DNA of 64,000 nucleotides from Karalla daura (taxonomy: Eukaryota > Chordata > Actinopteri > Chaetodontiformes > Leiognathidae). Positions 57,051-64,000 of this stretch are shown one piece after another. The stretch is taken from assembly GCA_029224185.1 (NCBI GenBank), contig CM055191.1, positions 21,560,452-21,624,451 on the forward strand, read 5' to 3'. Below the pieces are notes generated by a model. That model did no database searches, was not told the origin of the DNA, and worked only from the letters and a program-made list of their open reading frames with translations. Each line of letters begins with the position of its first letter. Positions within the stretch are counted from its first letter, which is position 1. The translations under genes were made by a program, and so were the position numbers.

Positions 57051-57146
57051 CAGACTCTCGGCGACGTCAGTCAACATCTATAGTCGCCGCTATCTTGTCG
57101 GCCAAAAAGTTGAACTCTACTGGACCGGAGCCGCGTATTCGCGCAC

Positions 57147-57192
57147 ATGGACCACCCGCAGCGCAGCCGGCGACGACGCGTGGTGATCAGCG
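57147..57192 (+). CDS. Candidate first coding exon, unknown gene
   Basis: A small CpG-rich patch (57040-57420) with a CRE-like gacgtcag and a YY1-like gccgctatcttg upstream. ATG at 57147 begins MDHPQRSRRRRVVIS and runs into a good donor, ATCAGCG|GTATGT. I cannot identify a second exon or a family, and no transcript evidence is visible. Confidence 0.25.
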
Positions 57193-57419
57193 GTATGTAA
57201 CCTGCCTCTGCTGTTGCGTTGGTCTTTGGAAACGGTTCGAAACGGGTGTTGCTGGATGGAAGTCGGCGTGCCGCCTCGGTGTTTGAACCGATGCCGGTGA
57301 AGAGGAGTTTTTGACGCAGCGTCTGGACTCACGCGCCCCGACGAGCGTGCGTTTGCGCAGCGCTGGATCGGTCGATTGATGAAGTTCTCCCACGTTATTC
57401 TCGTGGCTGTTGACGTCGC

Positions 57420-58600
57420 TGGCTTTGCATCGGAGTCTCTCTGTGATCATCGTTTTGTGAACAAAAAAAAAACGAGTGCTACAAATGCCGGTTCAACTGT
57501 TGATAGATCTGAAGGGAAAAGAAAAATGGTTCTCACTGAAAAAGCCACGATGAATAAGTTCAATTCATAAGGAAAGTGGATGAAATAAATGCTTGATTTC
57601 CTCCCTCAAAAGGCTCATGGGGGATGAGAAACATGTTTCATTGGTTAAATCTCAACTGAATGTTTGAACGCAGCTGTCCGATAATGCTACCGCTTTGCAT
57701 GTGCGACGACCACAAAAGCGTCACATTTGTGTTAAATGAATGAGAAGAAAGAGTTGCCTTTTTTTATTTCGTTTTAAGGAGCGGAGTTGTAATGGTTATC
57801 TCAGGCCAGCAGGGGGCAATGGCGGCAGAGGTGGTTCCCGCGCCGACACTGCGCTCTGCTCTACTGCTGCAGAGCTCGTGACCCTGACGTGCCGTCTCCT
57901 CATTTCTCTCCTCTAAAACAGGTTGGTAGATGTGCAAAACCACCTTTAAGTCAGAAACGAATCACGTTCAAATGTGTTGTGGATGTTAGTGAACTGTTTC
58001 AGCCGAGTAGCGTTTGTTGGAGCCGGTTTATGTATGAGTTCAAAGTATGTTGGAAACGCGATGGTGAGGCCACCCATAGTAACGACCGTTTCCATGGTAA
58101 CGGAGAGCGAGTTCGCTCAGCCCACATACTTTCCCGGGAAAAGAGCAGATCTCATATCTTTATGCATTTGTTTAGACTTGTATTTGTATCGCCATGTTAA
58201 AATAACTGTGTGTGTGTGTGTGGGTCTGCCTCTACTGTAAAAACCGTGGACATACACTGGGGTTGTGCGCTCTATTGGAGAGGAACGCTCGCAGAGAAAC
58301 GATGGAATTCCTGAAAAACTTAAATAACTCAAAGAATTAAATGAACAAACTGCAACTTGAGAACTATGTGCGCCGAGCTGTAACTTAAATGTGAAAGGCT
58401 AAATAAAGATTATAATGATGAAACGGAAGAAATGTCGCGTACTTAATTGTTCAGCATGTGTGTGTGTGTGGTCTTGCCATTCAATGTGTGGCCGCAAAGC
58501 CGGCCGCCACAAAGACCTGTGCCGCAAAGGCCTCGGCTGGGATGATACTGCATCAGCATCTTCAGCTGAGGAATGGATGGGCTGGGTGAAAGATCTACTT
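57420..58600. other. Unassigned region
   Basis: No recognised gene. AATAAA occurs in two places (for example near 58402), without an upstream ORF to match. Confidence 0.4.
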
Positions 58601-58780
58601 GTATTCCTTAGTCCCTGACTATTGTTCTTGGAGAGCCACTCTCTGGAGTATGTAGGAGACCCAGTCTCCTACTGATTACTCTGATCAGTACTTCATTAAT
58701 TCTCATATTCCTTAGTCCCTGACTATTGTTCTTGGAGAGCCACTCTCTGGAATATGTTGGAGACCCAGTCTCCTACTGAC
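58601..58780. repeat. Two direct repeats of about 73 bp
   Basis: tattccttagtccctgacta ... agacccagtctcctactga occurs at 58601-58674 and again about 107 bp later, with two or three differences. Each copy ends with the inverted pair ggagac/gtctcc. Confidence 0.9.
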
Positions 58781-58782
58781 AG

Positions 58783-59706
58783 ACACAAAGGGACAAAGAG
58801 ACAAAGAGACAGAGAGCCAGAGAGAGAGGGGTTTTACAGGAATCTGCTATCGATTCTCTTTTTTGGTGTGGGTTGTTCACTACCGTGTGAATCTGCCACA
58901 GATGACTGACACCTGACTAACAGCACAGATATACATAATTAGCGAGCGAGAGAGGACAGAGCGACAGACAGAGAGCGACAGACAGACAGAGCGACAGACA
59001 GACAGACAGAGCGACAGACAGACAGAGAGCGACAGACAGAGCGACAGACAGAGAGAGAGCGACAGACAGACAGAGAGAGAGAGACAGACAGACAGAGAGC
59101 GACAGACAGACAGAGAGCGACAGACAGACAGAGAGCGACAGACAGAGCGACAGACAGACAGAGAGAGAGAGACAGACAGAGAGAGAGCGACAGACAGACA
59201 GAGAGCGAGAGAAAAAAAGACAGACAAAGAGAGCGCGACAGACAGACAGAGTCAGTCAGACAGACAGAGCAAGAGAGACAGAAAGACAGAGAGACAGAGA
59301 GAGAGCGAGAGACAGACAGACAGACAGACAGCAAGAGGCAGACAGACAGACAGAGCAAGAGACAGACAGACAGACAGAGAGCGAGAGAGAGCGACTTACA
59401 GAAAGACAGACAGCGAGAGAGAGCGACAGACAGACAGTGAGAGAGAGAGTGACAGACAGACAGACAGACAGACAGAGAGCGAGAGAGAGACAGACGGAGA
59501 GAGAGCGAGAGAGAGTCAGACAGAAAGACAGACAGACAGACAGACATACAGAGAGAGAGCTACAGACAGCGAGAGAGAGTGACAGACAGCGAGAGAGAGA
59601 GCGACAGACAGCGAGAGAGAGAGCGACAGACACATAGACAGAGTATGAGAGAGAGACAGACGGAGAGAGAGAGAGAGAGTCAGACAGAAAGACAGACAGA
59701 CAGAGC

Positions 59707-59746
<40 letters not shown>

Positions 59747-59898
59747 AAGAGAGCGAGAGAGAGACAGACAGACAGACAGAGAACGTGAGAGAGACAGACA
59801 GACAGAGAGCGAGAGAGACAGACAGACAGAGAGCGAGAGAGAATGACAGAGAGCGAGAGAGAGAGCGAGAGAGAGCGACAGACAGACAGACAGAGAGT

Positions 59899-59930
<32 letters not shown>

Positions 59931-61043
59931 GCGAGAGAGCGACAGACAGACAGCGAGAGAGAGAGAGCGACAGACAGACAGACAGACAGCGAGAGAGCGA
60001 CAGACAGACAGACAGACAGAGAGCGAGAGACAGACAGAAAGACAGAGAGAGACAGACAGACAGAAAGACAAACAGACAGAGAGAGCGAGAGACAGACAGA
60101 CAGAGAGACAGACAGGACAGAGAGCGAGAGAGAGAGAGAGAGAGCGACAGACAGACAGACAGCGAGAGAGAGAGCGACAGACAGACAGACAGACAGCGAG
60201 AGAGCGACAGACAGACAGACAGACAGAGAGAGAGCGAGAGACAGACAGAAAGACAGACAGAGAGAGACAGACAGACAGAAAGACAAACAGACAGAGAGCG
60301 AGAGACAGACAGACAGAGAGACAGACAGACAGCAAGAGAGAGTGACTTACAGAAAGACAGACAGACAGACAGAGAGAGAGCGAGAGACAGACAGACAGAC
60401 AGCGAGAGAGAGAGCGACTTACAGACAGACAGAGAAAGAGCGAGAGACAGACAGACAGACAGACCGAGAGACAGAGAGAGAGCGAGAGACAGAAAGACAG
60501 ACAGACCGACAGGAAGACAGACAGAGAGCGAGAGACAGATAGACAGACAGACAGACAGACAGGCAGAGAGAGAGACAGACAGACAGACAGAGAGCGAGAG
60601 ACAGACGGATAGACAGACAGACAGAGAGAGCGAGAGACAGACGGACAGACAGACAGACAGAGAGCGAGACAGACAGACAGACAGAGAGCAAGAGAGAGAG
60701 CGACAGAAAGACAGACAGGTAGACAGACAGACAGAGACAGACAGACAGACAGAGAGCGAGAGAGAGACAGACAGACAGACAGACAGAGAGAGAGCGAGAG
60801 ACAGACAGACAGACAGAAAGACAGAGAGAGCGAGAGACAGACAGAGACAGAGAGAGAGCGAGAGACAGACAGACAGAAAGACAGAGAGAGCGAGAGAAAG
60901 ACAGAGAGCGAGAGAGAGACAGACAGACAGAGAGAGCGAGAGACAGACAGACAGACAGACAGAGAGCGAGAGACAGACAGAGTGAGAGAGAGACAGACAG
61001 ACAGAGAGCGAGAGAGACACAAACAGACAGACAGACAGAGAGC

Positions 61044-61101
<58 letters not shown>

Positions 61102-61291
61102 TAGACAAAGAGACAGAGACAAAGAGACAAAGACAGACGGACAGACAGCGAGAGAAAGACCGAGAGAGAGCGACAGACAGACAGAGCGAGAGACAGACGG
61201 ACAGACAGACAGACAGGCAGACAGACAGGCAGACAGACAGACAGAGAGACAGACAGACAGACAGAGAGCGAGAGAGAGACAGACAGAGAGC

Positions 61292-61329
<38 letters not shown>

Positions 61330-61333
61330 GAGC

Positions 61334-61373
<40 letters not shown>

Positions 61374-61567
61374 GACAGCGAGAGACAGACAGACAGAGAG
61401 AGAGCGAGAGAAAGACAGACAGACAGACAGACAGACGGACAGACAGACAGACAGACAGACGGAGAGAGAGAGCGAGAGACAGACAGACAGACAGACAGAG
61501 AGCGAGAGAGAGACAGACAGACAGAGAGCGACAGAAAGACAGACAGACAGACAAACAGACAGAGAGC

Positions 61568-61619
<52 letters not shown>

Positions 61620-61969
61620 GAGTGAGAAAGACAGACAGACAGACAGACAGAGCGAGAGAGAGAGCGACAGAGAGACAGACAGGCAGGCAGACAGACAGAC
61701 AGAGACAGCGAGAGACAGACAGACAGAGAGAGAGCGACAGACAGACAGACGGACAGAGAGAGCGAGAGACAGACAGACAGACGGAGAGAGAGTGCGAGAG
61801 ACAAAAACACAGACAGACAGAGAGCGAGAGAGACAGACTGACAGAGAGCGAGAGACAGACATACAGAAAGACAGAGAGAGCGAGAGACAGACAGAGAGCG
61901 AGAGAGAGACAGACAGACAGAAAGACAGAGCGAGAGACAGACAGACAGAGAGACAGACAGACAGACAGC

Positions 61970-62011
<42 letters not shown>

Positions 62012-62305
62012 GCGACAGACAGACAGAGAGAAAGACAGACAGACAGACAGAGAAAGAGCGAGAGACAGACAGACAGACAGAAAGACAGGCAGAGGGAGAG
62101 CGACAGACTGACAGACTGACAGACAGACAGACAGAGAGCGAGACAGACAGACAGACAGACAGAGAAGGAGCGAGAGACAGACAGACAGATAGACAGAGAG
62201 AGCGAGAGACAGACAGACAGACAGGCAGAGAGAGAGCGACAGACAGACAGACAGACAGACAGGCAGACAGACAGACAGCGAGAGACAGACAGACAGAGAG
62301 AGAGC

Positions 62306-62364
<59 letters not shown>

Positions 62365-62377
62365 GGGGAGAGAGAGC

Positions 62378-62415
<38 letters not shown>

Positions 62416-62489
62416 GAGCGAGAGACAGACAGACAGACAGAGAGCGAGAGACAGACAGACAGACATACAGACAGATAGAGAGCGAGAGT

Positions 62490-62547
<58 letters not shown>

Positions 62548-62636
62548 GACAGCGAGAGACAGACAGACAGACAGAGACAGCGAGAGACAGACAGAGAGAG
62601 AGCGACACAGACAGACGGAGAGAGAGAGCGAGAGAC

Positions 62637-62676
<40 letters not shown>

Positions 62677-62959
62677 GGAGAGAGAGAGCGAGATACAGAC
62701 AGACAGACAAAGAGACAGGCAGACAGAAAGACAGAGAGCGAGACAGACAGACAGACAGACAGAGCGAGAGAAAGAGCGACAGACAGACAGAAAGACAGAG
62801 AGAGCGAGAGAAAGACAGAGAGCGAGAGAGAGACAGACAGACAGAGAGAGCGAGAGACAGACAGACAGACAGACAGAGAGCGAGAGACAGACAGAGAGTG
62901 AGAGAGAGACAGACAGACAGAGAGCGAGAGAGACACAAACAGACAGACAGACAGAGAGC

Positions 62960-63009
<50 letters not shown>

Positions 63010-63154
63010 TAGACAAAGAGACAGAGACAAAGAGACAAAGACAGACGGACAGACAGCGAGAGAAAGACCGAGAGAGAGCGACAGACAGACAGAGAGAGCG
63101 AGAGACAGACGGACAGACAGACAGACAGGCAGACAGACAGGCAGACAGACAGAC

Positions 63155-63189
<35 letters not shown>

Positions 63190-63215
63190 GAGCGAGAGAG
63201 AGACAGACAGAGAGC

Positions 63216-63265
<50 letters not shown>

Positions 63266-63269
63266 GAGC

Positions 63270-63305
<36 letters not shown>

Positions 63306-63344
63306 GACAGCGAGAGACAGACAGACAGAGAGAGAGCGAGAGAA

Positions 63345-63400
<56 letters not shown>

Positions 63401-63472
63401 GGAGAGAGAGAGCGAGAGACAGACAGACAGACAGAGAGCGAGAGAGAGACAGACAGACAGAGAGCGACAGAA

Positions 63473-63503
<31 letters not shown>

Positions 63504-63507
63504 GAGC

Positions 63508-63549
<42 letters not shown>

Positions 63550-63552
63550 GCC

Positions 63553-63605
<53 letters not shown>

Positions 63606-64000
63606 GGCAGACAGACAGAAAGACAGAGTGAGAAAGACAGACAGACAGACAGACAGAGCGAGAGAGAGAGCGACAGAGAGACAGACAGGCAGGCAGACAG
63701 ACAGACAGAGACAGCGAGAGACAGACAGACAGAGAGAGAGCGACAGACAGACAGACAGACAGACGGACAGAGAGAGCGAGAGACAGACAGACAGACGGAG
63801 AGAGAGTGCGAGAGACAAAAACACAGACAGACAGAGAGCGAGAGAGACAGACTGACAGAGAGCGAGAGACAGACATACAGAAAGACAGAGAGAGCGAGAG
63901 ACAGACAGAGAGCGAGAGAGAGACAGACAGACAGAAAGACAGAGCGAGAGACAGACAGACAGAGAGACAGACAGACAGACAGCGAGAGAGAGACAGACAG
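58783..64000. repeat. (GACA)n/(GA)n array, about 5 kb, Bkm-like
   Basis: Mostly tandem gaca and ga units with periodic gagcgaga spacers, uninterrupted from about 58945 to the window end. A longer duplication is superimposed: agatagacaaagagacagag at about 61099 and 63007, and acaaaaacacagacagac at 61801 and 63815 (offset 1.9-2.0 kb). Open frames of up to 1522 codons exist here on the minus strand, composed of Ser, Leu, Cys and Val; they are artefacts of a stop-free tetramer repeat. Confidence 0.98.

Noticed and set aside
59256..63824. Open frame of 1522 codons on the minus strand, and several others of 130-1400 codons in the same array
   Set aside because: Composition is only Ser, Leu, Cys, Val, Ala and Arg from a stop-free GACA/GA repeat, and both strands are open in several frames.
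1..64000. CRISPR arrays, operons, riboswitches, tRNA or rRNA genes
   Set aside because: The DNA is eukaryotic. Repeats have no spacer pattern, and no cloverleaf or rRNA sequence was recognised by eye.

Overview
The window is nuclear DNA of a ray-finned (teleost) fish. Three things point there: split genes with GT-AG introns, a gene order that matches the vertebrate 8q22-type block (ubr5, klf10, azin1, atp6v1c1), and L2 LINE remnants of fish type next to very abundant (GA), (GACA) and (GATA) microsatellites. Species cannot be named from the sequence. Homology calls rest on remembered vertebrate protein sequences; no search was run.

Layout. 1-3900 is a 178-bp tandem satellite with a 1454-bp higher-order period and a fold-back, ending in a 100-N gap (3901-4000). 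4001-17926 (minus) holds the N-terminal half of ubr5 in 27 recognised coding exons; the gene runs into the gap inside the UBR box, so its C-terminal half with the HECT domain is not here. Its introns are packed with simple repeats, and at least a dozen 1-2 nt indels break the reading frame inside otherwise conserved exons. 17090-18000 is its CpG-rich promoter. 18000-22980 is AT-rich intergenic DNA without a gene that I can see. 23288-26002 (plus) is klf10 (C2H2 zinc-finger repressor). 26267-28226 is a 980-bp tandem duplication covering the facing 3' ends of klf10 and azin1. 28420-30780 (minus) is azin1, intact, with a 5' leader that carries a conserved, apparently AUU-started upstream ORF across two exons (32189-32898). 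33200-37480 is intergenic, followed by an L2 LINE 3' end (37490-38800). 39528-44837 (plus) is atp6v1c1, 12 coding exons, intact, with a CLEAR-like TFEB motif at its first 5' splice site. 46857-48089 (plus) is an intronless 410-aa coiled-coil gene that I do not recognise. 48131-64000 is repeat-dominated: two tandem copies of a CT-rich element, a 609-bp tandem array with splice and poly(A) signals, a (GATA) block, an LTR-like remnant, one candidate first exon, and a ~5-kb GACA/GA (Bkm-like) array running off the window end.

Functional links. azin1 (antizyme inhibitor) raises polyamine synthesis by sequestering antizyme, and its upstream ORF is the known polyamine sensor. atp6v1c1 is a peripheral V1 subunit of the proton pump. 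ubr5 is an E3 ubiquitin ligase and klf10 a TGF-beta-inducible transcription factor. They are neighbours by ancient synteny, not an operon-like unit.
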